Shown here one piece after another: positions 33,590-44,396 of a stretch of 64,000 nucleotides of DNA. The stretch comes from Mycoplasma nasistruthionis (GTDB lineage Bacteria; Bacillota_I; Bacilli_A; Mycoplasmatales; Metamycoplasmataceae). Numbering within the stretch: position 1 is the first letter of the stretch; each line of letters starts with the position of its first letter. The translations under genes and the position numbers were made by a program. The DNA is taken from contig NZ_CP040825.1 in the NCBI RefSeq assembly GCF_006228185.1, positions 124,001 through 188,000 of the forward strand. The letters run 5' to 3'. The notes beneath the pieces were generated by a model. It did no database searches. It was not told the DNA's origin and saw only the letters and a list, made by a program, of their open reading frames with translations.

Positions 33590-36174
33590 ATGAAAAATAG
33601 GATAAAAGAGTTTTTAAAAATAACAAACTTTAAACGTTTTATCATTGGATTTATTACTATTTTTTCTGCCTTAATGGTGATAGTTTTTGGAAGTGTATTT
33701 TACGTTTCTAAAAATGTTAACAAATCGCTTGATTATGGTGGTGGAATAGAAGTTTTAATTCAAGTTAAGCAAGATCAAAAAAATGCTGATAAAACATTAA
33801 CTGAACAAGTTAATAAGTCATTATTTAACCGTCTAACTGGTGGTACCGGATTAAACGGAATTTCCATTTCATCAGAAGGTGATGGGAAAATCAGGATTAC
33901 CAAAAGTGGTCAAATAACAGACTCGCAGCGAATCGCTTTTGAAAATGAAATTGTTGATAAACCAATTTTAACCATAACTGATGCTGAATTAAGACCATTG
34001 TTTTATGATGGCATATTCACTGAAGATGGTTCATTAGAAAAAGGAAATTCAACAAACTGAATTCCTCCATTCAAAGCTGATTCAGCTAAAGCAACAGCTA
34101 ATCAATCATCAGGTCAATACATTGTTGAATTAACTCTACAACCTGATGCAGTTGTTGAATGAACAAAAGCTACAAAGTATGTTTCAGAAAAACCTGCTGG
34201 ACAAAACAGAATTTTAATGTGATTAAACATTGAAAAGTTAATTCACTTAGCTAAAACTGAATTTCCAGAAGACTGAAAACAAGCTAATGAGAACTTATGA
34301 AACTTTATTCATGTCAACAACTCTCCTTACACAACTGTTACTAATCAATTTGGTCAGCAAGAAAGAAAAGCTAATGAATTGAAAAAGTATCAATTTGATG
34401 CAAGTCAATTTTTAATTAGTGATGCACAAGTTTCAGCACCACTTAATCAAGCAAATATTCAAATTTCAGGAAACTTTACAGCAGCTACTTCGACAGAATT
34501 AGCTAACAAAATTAATTTCGGTTTAAGCAACTACGAATTAAAAGTTTTATCAAACATTTATTTAGATCAAAGCTTAAATAACTCAGCATTTTACTACGCT
34601 ATGTTAGCTGGAGTTGTAATTTTTATAATCATTTCATTCTTTATGATTGTTAACTATGGGCTATTGGGTGTATTAAGTACAATTTCAATTGCTTTATATA
34701 TCTTTTTAACCTTGTTAATTTTTACAGTTCTAAGAGGTGAATATTCACCAGCAACAATTGCGGCTTTAATTATAGGTATTGGGATCAGTGTTGATGCCAA
34801 CGTTATTACTTATGAACGGTTAAAACGTGAGATGTATAGTGGCGACGCTCTCAAAAATCATATCGTAATGCCAACCGGATGTCAATATCATCCATAATTG
34901 ATGCTAACGTTACAACTATAATTGTTGGATTTATCTTATTTTACTTTGGTACGAAAGATGTTAGAGGATTTAGTATAACTTTAATTTTATCTATCTTATT
35001 CACGCTTTTAGTTATGCTAGTTTTCTCAAGATTTTTAGCGACATTATTAGTTAATTCGGAATTATTTGAAAACCGATTATATTTATTAGGTGTTCGTAAA
35101 AAATACATTTTAAATCAAACAAAATTAGGTGGATTTGTAGAAAGAAATGATTTCTTAAAACAAGCTAAATATTTTGCAGTTGGTTCGCTTGCATTCATCA
35201 TAATTGGATTAATAGTGTTTGGTTCAATTTCTGGAGCTCAAAGTGATGCTTGAGCCGGATTTAATCGATCATTAGAATTTTCAGGTGGGACAAATATCAA
35301 TATTAGTGCTGATCCTAGTTCATATCTTTCACAAAATGAAGCGCAAAATATTTTAAATCAACTAAAAAACAATGCGACAACACTAAATATTAAAGATGCA
35401 GACTCGGTGTTAAGTATGAGCAAAATTAGCTCAACAAGTGATAATTGAGCTATCATTCTAAAAACTTCACAAGAAATTTCGCCCGAACAAACTCAGCAAA
35501 TTTCTGAATTTGTTAGATCGATTGATGCGCAGTTAAAAGTTATAAATTACACCATATCAACTTCTGAAGCGTCAAAATTAGTGCTTAATTCAATGTTGGC
35601 AGTAGGTTTAAGTTTTATCGGAATAGTTGTTTATTTACTGCTAAGAATGAATTGAACTTATTCTATTGCAGCTATTATTGGTTTATTACATGACTTTTTA
35701 ATGGTTTTAGCATTTATTGTAATCGCAAGATTACAAGTTTCAGCAATCATTATTGCCGCAATGCTTTCAATCTTAGGTCTAAGTATTAATGACACTGTTG
35801 TTACATTTGACAAAATCAGAGAAACAATCAAAACAAAATATCCAAACAGAATATTAAGACAAGAAGATATTAAATCAATTGTAAACTCATCAATTGCAGA
35901 AACACTAAAAAGAAGTTTATACACTTCAGGAACTACAATTGTAGCCATTTTAGTTTTATTGGCATTTTACGATGCAACTAATTTCTCATTTAATATCGTT
36001 ATGTTGTTCGGAATTTCAATTGGAGTTTATTCATCAGTATTTATTTGTTCATGAGTTTGAGCAAAACTTGAATTAATCCGTCAACGTGGAATTGAAAAAA
36101 GAGCCAATAATGGTTTCTGAAATATAAATAAACCAGACGAACAAACTTTTAATGGAATAAATGATTATGTTTAA
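33590..36174 (+). CDS. secDF: Fused protein-export membrane protein SecDF (one frameshift)
   Basis: About 861 residues once a base missing in the A run at 34853-34857 is restored; as written, the first part stops at 34895. SecD half: LDYGGGIEVLIQV near 43-55, and GIGISVDANVITYERLKRE in the membrane region. SecF half: FNRSLEFSGGTNINI and LGLSINDTVVTFDKIRE. Together 12 membrane segments are expected. SecDF uses the proton gradient to help pull proteins released by SecYEG. Because secDF is normally conserved, the break is more likely an assembly error than real loss. Confidence 0.9.
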
Positions 36175-36204
36175 TCTTTCCAGAAAATTTCCATAAAAAA
36201 CAGG

Positions 36205-36241
36205 AAAAAGAGGACTAAAGTTTTTTGTTAGTTCTCTTTTT
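36205..36241 (+). terminator. Terminator after secDF
   Basis: 14-base-pair stem (one G.T pair) between AAAAAGAGGACTAA (36205-36218) and TTAGTTCTCTTTTT (36228-36241). Confidence 0.75.
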
Positions 36242-36274
36242 TCTTTTTTAAAAAATTATGTGTATCATAAAGGT

Positions 36275-36754
36275 ATGAACCAAAAGAATAAAGGAATGTT
36301 TTTAGAAAAAATTTTAAACAGAACCATCAGGGTTTTATGAGAAAATGAAATTGCATTTATCGAAAAGAAATCTATTCCTATTTCAATAATCAGTTTCAAT
36401 AAAACAACAGATAATCAAGTAATTAGCAAATTTAAACACCATAAATCAACTGTGGATTACATTGGAATGTATAAATCTAAATTTATTTGTTTTGAAGCAA
36501 AAACTACAAACTTAGACAATCTTCCAATGTCTAATTTTAAGGAGCATCAAATAGATTATTTAAATTTAATACATAATAATGGTGGTATAGCTTTTGTTGT
36601 CGTTTATTTTAGTTTGTATAATGAGTTTTATAAAGTATCAGTTGAGTTAATTAAGGAACATTATAAACAAAATAAGTCATTAAAATATCTGACGGTAAAA
36701 GAAAATTCAAGACCTCTAAGTCTTGAATTTCCAGGATATTTAGATATTGTATAG
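36275..36754 (+). CDS. recU: Holliday junction resolvase RecU
   Basis: 159 residues. RecU-fold nuclease that cuts Holliday junctions after RuvAB action. The nuclease core STVDYIGMYKSKFICFEAK (about 53-71) contains the D...ExK residues, and KNKGMFLEKILN at the N terminus holds the conserved Gly/Glu. NLPMSNFKEHQIDYL matches the substrate-binding region. UGA at 36338 is Trp. AAAGGT precedes the ATG. It converges on the HU gene, the stops being 5 bases apart. Confidence 0.88.
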
Positions 36755-36759
36755 TGAGA

Positions 36760-37056
36760 TTAAGCTTTGAAATCAACTAATTCTTTTAAGTATTTAGAAG
36801 GTGTTCATTTAACAACTCTTTTTTGTGGGATTTCGATGTAATCTGAATCTTCTTCTGATTTTTTAAATTTATTCACCATTGTACGAGCAGGTTTTACAGT
36901 TGTTGAAAAAATTCCCAATTGTGATAATCTAACTTTATCTTCCATAATTAGTTGTTCTTTTAATACGAAAACCATTGCATCAAAAACTGTTTCAACATCT
37001 TTTGGTGATAATTCTGTTCTATCCGCAACTTCTGTTAAGAATTCTTTTTTTGTCAT
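36760..37056 (-). CDS. hup: HU-family DNA-binding protein
   Basis: 98 residues. MTKKEFLTEVADRTELSPKD and VRLSQLGIFSTTVKPAR are the HU helical body and the start of the beta arm. The arm and C terminus are divergent (MVNKFKKSEEDSDYIEIPQ in place of the usual RNP-type arm), so DNA-bending properties may differ. UGA at 36807-36805 is Trp; without it the protein would lose its last 16 residues. RBS AAGGAG, with TATAAT at 37096-37091. Confidence 0.88.
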
Positions 37057-37142
37057 TATTGTGTTGCTCCTTAAATTTAAGTATATCTTTATTATATAAT
37101 AAAATAAATTTTTAAGCCTGAAAATAGGAAATAAAAGTTCAT

Positions 37143-38003
37143 TTATTCAATTTTAAAATCTAAATGTGTTACAGCCATTGTGAAAGATTTAATTTTTCTA
37201 AAACCTATATAGCAACAGGCTGCTTCTATCATTTCATTGTCTGGGATAATTATGGGTTTCATATCCTTCGCAAGTAGTTCGCTTGATAACTTAGAAATAG
37301 CGGTGCATAAAAATTCAGACTTATTAATATCCAATTCACCAACCCATTCTGCTGAAATATTGACAAAGTTTTTAACTTTTGAAACTTCGGTTGATAAAGC
37401 ATGATAGTTGCCTTTTTGATCTTTTGACAGATAACCATTAATAACGCCTCTTTTAAAATCATTTTTCAACGTTTGTAAATCATAAGGTTCTACTTGATAT
37501 TTGTCATCAACATTATTCAAAGTAGCATTCTTTATTTTTAACACGTGTTTTAAGTTGTTTTTATCAATCTTTTCAAATTGGTTTAGCAATGACCCTGGGT
37601 AGTAATGCTGTTCTTCAAGAAGTAGAATATCTCTTTTATTAAAATCAATTCATAGATTGTACATGTATGACAAAACATGCTCCATTTCTTTTGCTATTTT
37701 ATTTTCATAAATATAAATTCTGGGGATGTTAAATTTTATTAATTTGTACAAAAACAATCTGTTAATTGGGACTAATGAATAAATTGTTAAAATTTTACCC
37801 ACAAGAACATAAATTGATACGATTTTATCTTCTTTAAAATCTATAAATAGTTTAGGCTCACCAGGCTTATCGTTGGCATAACTAGTGAATTTTGTGTTCT
37901 CAATTAGAGAAATAATAAGCACGTTTTTTAGAGCGTTATTTTTATAAAGATACTCTATAATTTTAGTTTTTTGCTTATCATATATTTGAATCGGTTCCTT
38001 CAC
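37143..38003 (-). CDS. Putative GNAT-family acetyltransferase
   Basis: 286 residues, with UGA at 37652-37650 read as Trp joining two pieces. The C-terminal half reads like a GNAT fold: NISAEWVGELDINKSEFLC, then SSELLAKDMKPIIIPDNEMI and AACCYIGFRKIKSF, the last resembling the acetyl-CoA/beta-bulge and C-terminal YxxxGF region. The N-terminal half (LKNVLIISLIENTKF) resembles the leading GNAT-like module of two-domain members. Substrate unknown. It is divergent from obgE. Confidence 0.6.
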
Positions 38004-38116
38004 GCCTTTATTATAAAATAATTTATATTATGTACTTAGATTAATGTAAAATTATAGTAAATTTACCTTATTAAGTCTATTAAATGTGGGAAAAAATGAA
38101 ATAATAGGAGGTCAAA

Positions 38117-39390
38117 ATGGCTAAATTCATTGATGAGATAAAAATTGAATTACAAGCAGGAAAAGGTGGAAACGGAATGATTTCATTCCGTAGAGAAGCA
38201 CACGTTGATAAAGGTGGTCCAGACGGTGGTGATGGTGGTCGTGGTGGTCACATTTATTTTGTTGGTGATAATGGAAAAAACACTTTACTTTCACTTTACA
38301 AAAGCAAAATAATCAAGGCTAAAGACGGAGTAAATGGTGGACCAAAAAATTTATATGGTGCTAATGCAGAAGATACATATGTTAAAGTTCCTGTTGGAAC
38401 ATTAGTTTACAACACAAAAAACAATAAATTGATTGCTGATGTAATTGAAGCTGACAAACCATATTTAGTAGCTGCTGGCGGAAAAGGTGGACGTGGTAAT
38501 AATAAATTTAAAACAGCCAAAAACACTGCTCCTAGAATTTCTGAAAATGGAATGCCCGGAGAAAAATATGAAGCACAAATAGTATTAAAAATCTTATCTG
38601 ATGTCGGTGTTGTTGGAAAACCATCGGCAGGTAAATCCACATTTTTAAATGCTTTATCAAATGCTAAAGCTAAAGTTGCTGATTATGAATTCACCACATT
38701 AGTTCCACAATTAGGTATGGTTTCATACCATGACAATTCATTTACAATAGCTGATCTACCTGGATTAATCGAAGGCGCTTCATTAGGAAAAGGATTAGGA
38801 ATTCAATTCCTAAAACATATTGAACGTTGTAGAGTTATTGCACATATAATTGATTTTGGTGATCCTGAAAAAGATCCAATTAAGGATTATGAATTAATCA
38901 ATAATGAGCTAAAGTCTTATAACCTAAAATTAGAGCAAAAGAAAAGATTAGTAATTGCTAACAAAATGGACTTGCCTGATTTTGAAAAACATTTACAAGA
39001 GTTTAAAGTTACTTATCCTGACTTAAAAGTGGTTTCGATTTCCGCAATATTACATGAGAACTTAGAACCTGTAAAAGATGCTTTATGAGAATTGATTTCT
39101 GCAAATGATATAGAAACTGTCGAAGAAGAAGATGACAATGAGGTAAAAGTTATTGAATTTGAACCTGATTATGTAATTAAAAACATATTTAAAGGTCATT
39201 GAGATATAAGCGGTAAAAAAATACTGGAACTATATAATAAAATTCCGGTTAATACATTTGATAATTTGATTAGATTCAACAACATCTTGAAAAAATGGGT
39301 GTTTGAAAAGATTTGGTAGAACGTGGAATTCAAGTTGGAGATGTAGTTACAATTTACGGATTTGAATTTGAATGAACTAATGAAAATTAA
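38117..39390 (+). CDS. obgE: GTPase Obg (one frameshift near the 3' end)
   Basis: About 424 residues if one A is added to the run at 39290-39295; as written a TAG at 39317 cuts off the last 25 residues. Glycine-rich Obg fold ([17 protein letters not shown], about 35-51), G1 [12 protein letters not shown]3 [10 protein letters not shown]4 NKMD, and a C-terminal OCT domain ending [12 protein letters not shown]. It binds ribosomes and controls assembly and growth. The restored reading continues [15 protein letters not shown], a normal OCT sequence. RBS AGGAGG. Confidence 0.93.
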
Positions 39391-39398
39391 TTTGGAAT

Positions 39399-39442
39399 AA
39401 AAAAGAAGCAATAAATAAAGAAATTTATTTATTGCTCTTTTT
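39399..39442. terminator. Terminator between obgE and the converging gene
   Basis: Stem GCAATAAATAAA/TTTATTTATTGC with loop GAAA, extended by A and T runs with one bulge (39399-39419 and 39424-39442). Works on both strands. Confidence 0.82.
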
Positions 39443-39464
39443 GTTATCACATTTATTTTTACAA

Positions 39465-40586
39465 CTAGAATATACCTTTAAGTTTTGTTTTTTCTAGTGT
39501 TAATTTATTGGTGTCAAAAATGATTTTTTGACATTTTGAAACAACTGCATCAAAATTTTTTGCTTCTTGTAATTCTAATGTTTTAAGCGCTAGAACGTTA
39601 GATAGAATTGAACGGTTCATAACAGTTGTTTCATCTGTTGTTTCTGCATGAATATCATCTTCAGTAATGTTTAATAATTTGATGATACTTATAACTTTAT
39701 TAAAAAAGTTTCTAATACTTTTCACGTCATCACTTTGAATAACATGAGTTGTGAGTTCTTGTAAATTTTCTAATATATATTGGTGATTTTGAAGCTTAGC
39801 AATAGCACCTTTTATTTTGCTTTTTTGCAAAATAATTGTTTCAACTTGCTGATACATTTGGTAAAAATCATCTTTATTTTCAACAAATAAAAACATTTTA
39901 AACACATCAGCTTTGTTGTAAGAAATAATTTCGTTGATTATTATTTGCTTGTGCTGATTAGTTAATTCTGGTAGCTTTTTGGTTAGCATGCCATTTTCCA
40001 TTAAAACTAAAATTAAACCAAATCCAGCTGCTAAACGACCAGGAGCCAAAACGGGCTCATTTTTATAATTAATATATGAGCGTATATAACGCCCAATTAC
40101 CTTGTTTGATAAGCATTGCTGAAAATAATTTTCAGATTCTAAGCTTAAAAAAACATTTTTTAAAGACCATTGTGCCCTTGGGTTAATAGGGTATTTAATC
40201 TTTTTGAGTTTTAATTTGACTAAATCCTTACACTTAACACCGAAAAAAATTTTTAAAGCATATGTTTCTAAGTCAGGATTTCAACCAACAAAGGTTATGT
40301 GGTTTTTAATGTTGTTTGGTGTTAAATTCAGTTCTGTAATTTCACTAATATCTTCAATAAGTTTATTTCTGATTTGTTGAATTAAATTATCAATATTAAA
40401 ATTTGAAAAATCAGCAATATAACTTTTATGAATTACTTCATCGTTTTTTAAAACGGCTACAGTATAGTTGTATGGAATATCAGTATAAGGTATATCAGTC
40501 TTTAAAACCGATTTAATATGTGTAATAAAATTATGTGAAATAGCTTCAAAATCAATAAAAACTTCCGTTTTTTTAATGGTTTTCAT
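39465..40586 (-). CDS. Uncharacterised protein, possibly DUF2779/RNase H-fold-like
   Basis: 373 residues after reading UGA as Trp at 40283-40281 and 40161-40159. The N terminus has EVFIDFEAISHNFI, like the first acidic motif of DEDD exonuclease-like or DUF2779 domains, and later ITFVGWNPDLET. The remainder is helical with a DDIHAETTDETTVMN segment. The start overlaps tpiA by 14 bases, so the two are translated together. Function not recognised; the nuclease idea rests on one motif. Confidence 0.6.
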
Positions 40587-41316
40587 TACAAATTTTAATC
40601 ATTTCTACAAATTGCTGTGCATCTAATGAAGCGTTTCCGACTAAGAAACCATCAACATCAGAAATCTCACTAAAAAGCTTAATATTACTTAGATTTACAC
40701 TGCCCCCATATAGAACTTTGCTTTGATTATGGGTTGTTTCCTTAATTAACTTTGTAATTTGAATTATAAACTCTTTTGATGCTGAATGACCTGTACCAGT
40801 AGCTCAGATTGGCTCATAAGCTATTAGTACTTCATTTAGCGGTACATCTTTTGTGGCTTTCTTTATTTGACTCAAAATGACTTGTTTTGTCAAATTATTA
40901 TTATATTCAGATAGTGTTTCTCCGACACAAATAATTGGGGTTATCTTATTTCTTAGAGCTATTTTAACTTTTTGATTAACTAGCTCGCATGTTTCTGCAT
41001 GATATCTTCTACGCTCATTGTGACCTAAAATTATATATTTCACGTTTAGATCACTAAGCAACTCGGCTCCAATTTCGCCCGTAAATGAACCCTTTGAGTT
41101 TATTGAAAGATCTTGAGCACAGGACAAGAAATTAGGAATTTTTAAGTCTTGGAATAAACTTAAATTAGTATAAGAATTTGCTATTCCAAATTCAGTGCTT
41201 ATCTTTTTTTGCAAGTTATTTTCTTGATATAACTTTAAAAAATCAGATAAAAATGCTTTTGATTCAGAATAGGTTTTATTCATTTTTCAATTTCCAATAA
41301 TTATTTTAGATGACAT
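40573..41316 (-). CDS. tpiA: Triose-phosphate isomerase
   Basis: 247 residues, standard length. Interconverts dihydroxyacetone phosphate and glyceraldehyde 3-phosphate in glycolysis. Catalytic Lys in IGNWKMN (about 7-13), His in YIILGHNERRR (usual GHSERR, here Asn for Ser), Glu in AYEPIWATGTG, and phosphate loop YGGSVN. The UGA codons for the Trp of GNWK and EPIW are both read as Trp. The true start is the ATG at 41316, which includes the catalytic lysine. Coupled to the next gene by a 14-base overlap. Confidence 0.95.
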
Positions 41317-41360
41317 AAAAACCCTTCTTATCAAAATGTGTTAATAATAACACATAATAT

Positions 41361-41388
41361 AAAAAAAGCACTATTATACAAAATAGTG
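41361..41388 (-). terminator. Terminator after tRNA-Ser
   Basis: CACTATT (41369-41375) and AATAGTG (41382-41388), with an A run at 41361-41367 that is a T run on the minus strand. It separates tRNA-Ser from tpiA. Confidence 0.72.
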
Positions 41389-41401
41389 TCTATTTAATTC
41401 C

Positions 41402-41492
41402 TGGCGGGATAGAGCGGATTCGAACCGCTGCGCGAGTTGCCTCGCCTATAGTCTTAGCAGGACCACCTCTTCAGCCTCTTGAGTACTACCCC
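41402..41492 (-). tRNA. tRNA-Ser (GCT)
   Basis: 91 bases, minus strand. Acceptor GGGGTAG/CTATCCC, anticodon loop CTGCTAA (anticodon GCT), long variable arm (TATAGGCGAGGCAACTCGC) as expected of tRNA-Ser, T arm AGCGG-TTCGAAT-CCGCT, and encoded CCA at the 3' end (41404-41402). Confidence 0.95.
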
Positions 41493-41643
41493 ATATATAA
41501 CTATTAAATTCTATCACAGTTTTAAGATGTAACCAATCAAATTCTGTAATTTTTATTCAATAGCGCTACAACACTATTTTAATTATTTTAATTAAATTCA
41601 AAGAACAATTTTGTTTAATTCAAAATTATATGGAACTTTTTGC

Positions 41644-41660
41644 ACAATCCTGCAATTTAT
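41644..41660. repeat. Left 17-base direct repeat flanking the insertion sequence
   Basis: ACAATCCTGCAATTTAT directly abuts the left inverted repeat and is repeated identically at 42989-43005 beyond the right end. It is longer than the 3-5 base duplication usual for IS3 elements. Confidence 0.85.
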
Positions 41661-42988
41661 ATATTAGTAGAAAAAATTTATACACATAACGCTATATGCT
41701 TATTAATGGCATATGGCGTTTTATATTCTAAATTTGATTGTGGTCTTTCGCTGTTGTATCAACTAACGAAATTGTTAATCAAATTATACACTTTTGAAAA
41801 TGTCATTTCTGAAGTATTGTAGAAATCAAAAAGTTCTCGTTGAAAAATAGAAAATAAATACTCAGATGGTCTGTTTGCTAATGAATTTCCTTTAGGTGAC
41901 ATTGATTGCTTAATACTGTGAGACTCCAGAAATTCTTTTAATTCATAATTTGCGTATTCAATACCATGATCACTGTGAAAAATTCGCGGACTAAAACCGT
42001 ACTTATCTAAAGTACTTTTCAAAAGATTTATAGTTGATTGAGCAGTTCTATCGTCAGACAATGTTCAACTTAAAACAGAATTAGAAAAAGTTTCTGTAAT
42101 AACATGTAAATATTTTCATTTGTTATCGACTTTTACAAACTTAATATCTGCATGAAGTTTTTCGCCAAAATAACTTGATGAAAAATCACCAGCTATCAAG
42201 TCTTCTGTTCAGACTTTTTTAAACTTATCTTCTTTTGGAATTTTATTTGTTTTCTTATTTGTGTAAGCTTTAGATTTATAACCTGTTTTTAGATAATTTA
42301 TTCAAAATACATAAGAAGACACTTTTTTACGTTTAGTGCTTAAATACTTATGATAAAGTTTGTCTCTGCCAATGACTTCACCTGACTTTTGTGCTTCGTT
42401 CAGAATTCAATTCATCAATTTTTTATCTAAATATTTTTCAGTTGGATCTTTCTTGGTTTTCTTTTGATAGTTGTTATAAAATAAGCTTCTTGAAAATCCA
42501 AAAATATCTGACATTTGTTTAATGTTTATTGATTTAAAATCTTTTTCTTGATATTCTTTTAATCGCTTTAATATTTCAGATTTTTTGATTCCGTGATCTT
42601 CGAATATTTTTTCAACTATTCATTGATAAGCATTTCTTTCGTTTTCACCTAAATCGTTAAGTGTCATCTTTTTTGATTTGGAAGAATTATTCTTTTTCGA
42701 TTTACCTGTTTTTGATTTCAATAACATAATGTCTATATTATAAAGTTTTGTCCAGTTTCTAATAAGTATTCAGCCATAACGATAAATTATTAATTTAGTT
42801 TTTCCTTTTGATTTATATCTTTGTTGTCAATATTCATCTGCAAAAGTTTTTGATGCAAACGCTAGCCCGAATTGTTCATTTAGTTTTATGTATTTTAGTT
42901 TTTCCTCTAATGTAAATTGTTTTTGTGACATATAAAAACACATCCCTTCTTAATGAATGAATGTGTACATAATTTTTTCTACTAGTTT
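41661..42988 (-). mobile_element. IS3-family insertion sequence
   Basis: About 1.33 kb. Imperfect inverted ends: left ATATTAGTAGAAAAAATT and, read on the minus strand, right AAACTAGTAGAAAAAATT, both continuing to TACACAT. It carries a single intact transposase gene on the minus strand and is bounded by identical 17-base direct repeats. One intact frame rather than two overlapping frames resembles other mycoplasma IS3 elements such as IS1221 and IS1138. Confidence 0.88.
41678..42931 (-). CDS. IS3-family transposase
   Basis: 417 residues in one frame with several UGA Trp codons (for example in KWKYLHVI, WTEDLIAGD, WYNSERPQS). The N-terminal third is basic and helix-turn-helix-like (EKLKYIKLNEQFGLAFASK). 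The rve integrase core shows the DDE residues: Asp in HADIKFVKV, Asp in FHSDHGIEYAN, and Glu in RPSEYLFSIFQRE. The C-terminal YNSERPQSNLEYKTP motif is typical. The start at 42931 has AAGAAGGG upstream; an in-frame ATG at 42943 is possible. No disruption is visible, so it may be active. Confidence 0.93.
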
Positions 42989-43005
42989 ACAATCCTGCAA
43001 TTTAT
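42989..43005. repeat. Right 17-base direct repeat flanking the insertion sequence
   Basis: Identical copy of 41644-41660, directly abutting the right inverted repeat. Confidence 0.85.
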
Positions 43006-43149
43006 GCAGATTTACTTTTAGTCAATAAATTTGATTTTTTTACAAAAGTTTAATAAAACCACTAAAAAACCAGCAAAATTTAACTTTTTTCCTAAAAACT
43101 ATTATAATTTTAATACTTTAATCAAATTTTGTAACTTCAAGGAGGTTAT

Positions 43150-43740
43150 ATGAAAAAAGTACTTTTATTAGATAGCCATTTGGTAGCAGATTCAGTTTCA
43201 TATACACACAATATTTTGGCAAGTATTGAGCAAAAAGTCAAAGCCAAAGGTTATGATGTAACTAAGTATGACTTAAACGAAACTCACGGCCACACATTTT
43301 TAACAAGCAAGAATTTCCCTGCTTATTATCAAGAAATTGATTCAGATAAATGAATTAATTTACTAAAAGAGACTGATACACTAGTTATTACAATGCCAAT
43401 GATTAACTTTGGTCCAACAGCTGTTGTGAAAAACTTTATCGATTCTATTTCAGTAGCAAACAAAACATTTAGTTATAAATATTCTAAAAAAGGTGATGCT
43501 ATTGGCTTCTTAACTAATTTAAAAGTTGTTATCGTAGCTTCTCAAGGTGCTCCGGAAGGTTGATATACATGAGGTAATCATGTTTCATGACTAGAAGGTA
43601 CATTCAAATTCCTAGGTGTAAAAGAAGTGGAAGTATTAAGACACTTTGGAACTAAAGTAGCACCATTGAGCGAAACTTCGCCTCAAGATACACCACAGTT
43701 AATCGAAGAAAAGATTAATAAAATTGTAGAAAGTATTTAG
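43150..43740 (+). CDS. FMN-dependent NADH-azoreductase, first copy
   Basis: 196 residues, flavodoxin-like fold. [19 protein letters not shown] holds the FMN phosphate loop, [19 protein letters not shown] is the conserved flavin-contact region of AzoR/AcpD proteins, and [11 protein letters not shown] is the third loop. Predicted to reduce quinones or azo compounds with NADH. RBS AAGGAGG. Followed after 5 bases by a paralogue of the same length. The IS lies about 160 bases upstream and may influence expression. Confidence 0.9.
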
Positions 43741-43745
43741 AGAAA

Positions 43746-44336
43746 ATGAAAAAAGTAATTTTATTAGATAGTTATATTATTTCAAATCAAAATTCATATT
43801 CACACAATATCTTAAACTTAATTGAAAACAAATTGACTTCAAGAGGTCATTTGGTTGAAAGGTATGACCTAAATAAAACTCATAGCAAAACAGTTTTATC
43901 AGCAGATAATATTTCAACTTATTATAATGATATAGAATCTGACAAATGAATTGATTTATTAAAATCATCTAATGTTTTAGTAATTGGTATGCCAATGGTT
44001 AACTTTGGGCCTGCTACTGTAGTAAAAAACTTTATTGATTCAATAGCGATTGCTGAAAAAACTTTCAGTTATAAAAATTCAACAAATGGAATGCCGGTTG
44101 GTTATTTAGACAACTTAAAAGTTGTTATTGTTGGAACACAAGGTTCGCCAGAAGGTGCAACATTCGGTCAAAGTCATGTCGATTGATTAAAATCAGCTTT
44201 AACATTTTTAGGTGTTAAGGATTTTGAAGTAATTAAATGCTTTGGTACATCACTGTCACCGCATTCTGATTTAACAATGCAAGAAAGCGTTAAATTATTT
44301 GAAAATCAAGTTGATAAAATTATACAATCAATCTAG
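43746..44336 (+). CDS. FMN-dependent NADH-azoreductase, second copy
   Basis: 196 residues, clearly a tandem duplicate of the preceding gene. Shared stretches include IGMPMVNFGPATVVKNFID and NLKVVIVGTQGSPEG. Differences are spread over the sequence, so the duplication is not recent. Cotranscribed, ending at a terminator hairpin. Confidence 0.9.
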
Positions 44337-44342
44337 AAGCCG

Positions 44343-44372
44343 AAAACACCATAAATACTATGGTGTTTTTAA
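44343..44372 (+). terminator. Terminator after the azoreductase pair
   Basis: AAAACACCATA (44343-44353), loop AATAC, TATGGTGTTTT (44359-44369), T tail. Confidence 0.83.
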
Positions 44373-44396
44373 TATAATTTAATTACTAGGACAAAC

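Noticed and set aside
41661-42988. IS1634/IS4-type element because of the long flanking repeat
   Set aside because: The transposase has the IS3 rve core and C-terminal YNSERPQ motif, not an IS4-type core.
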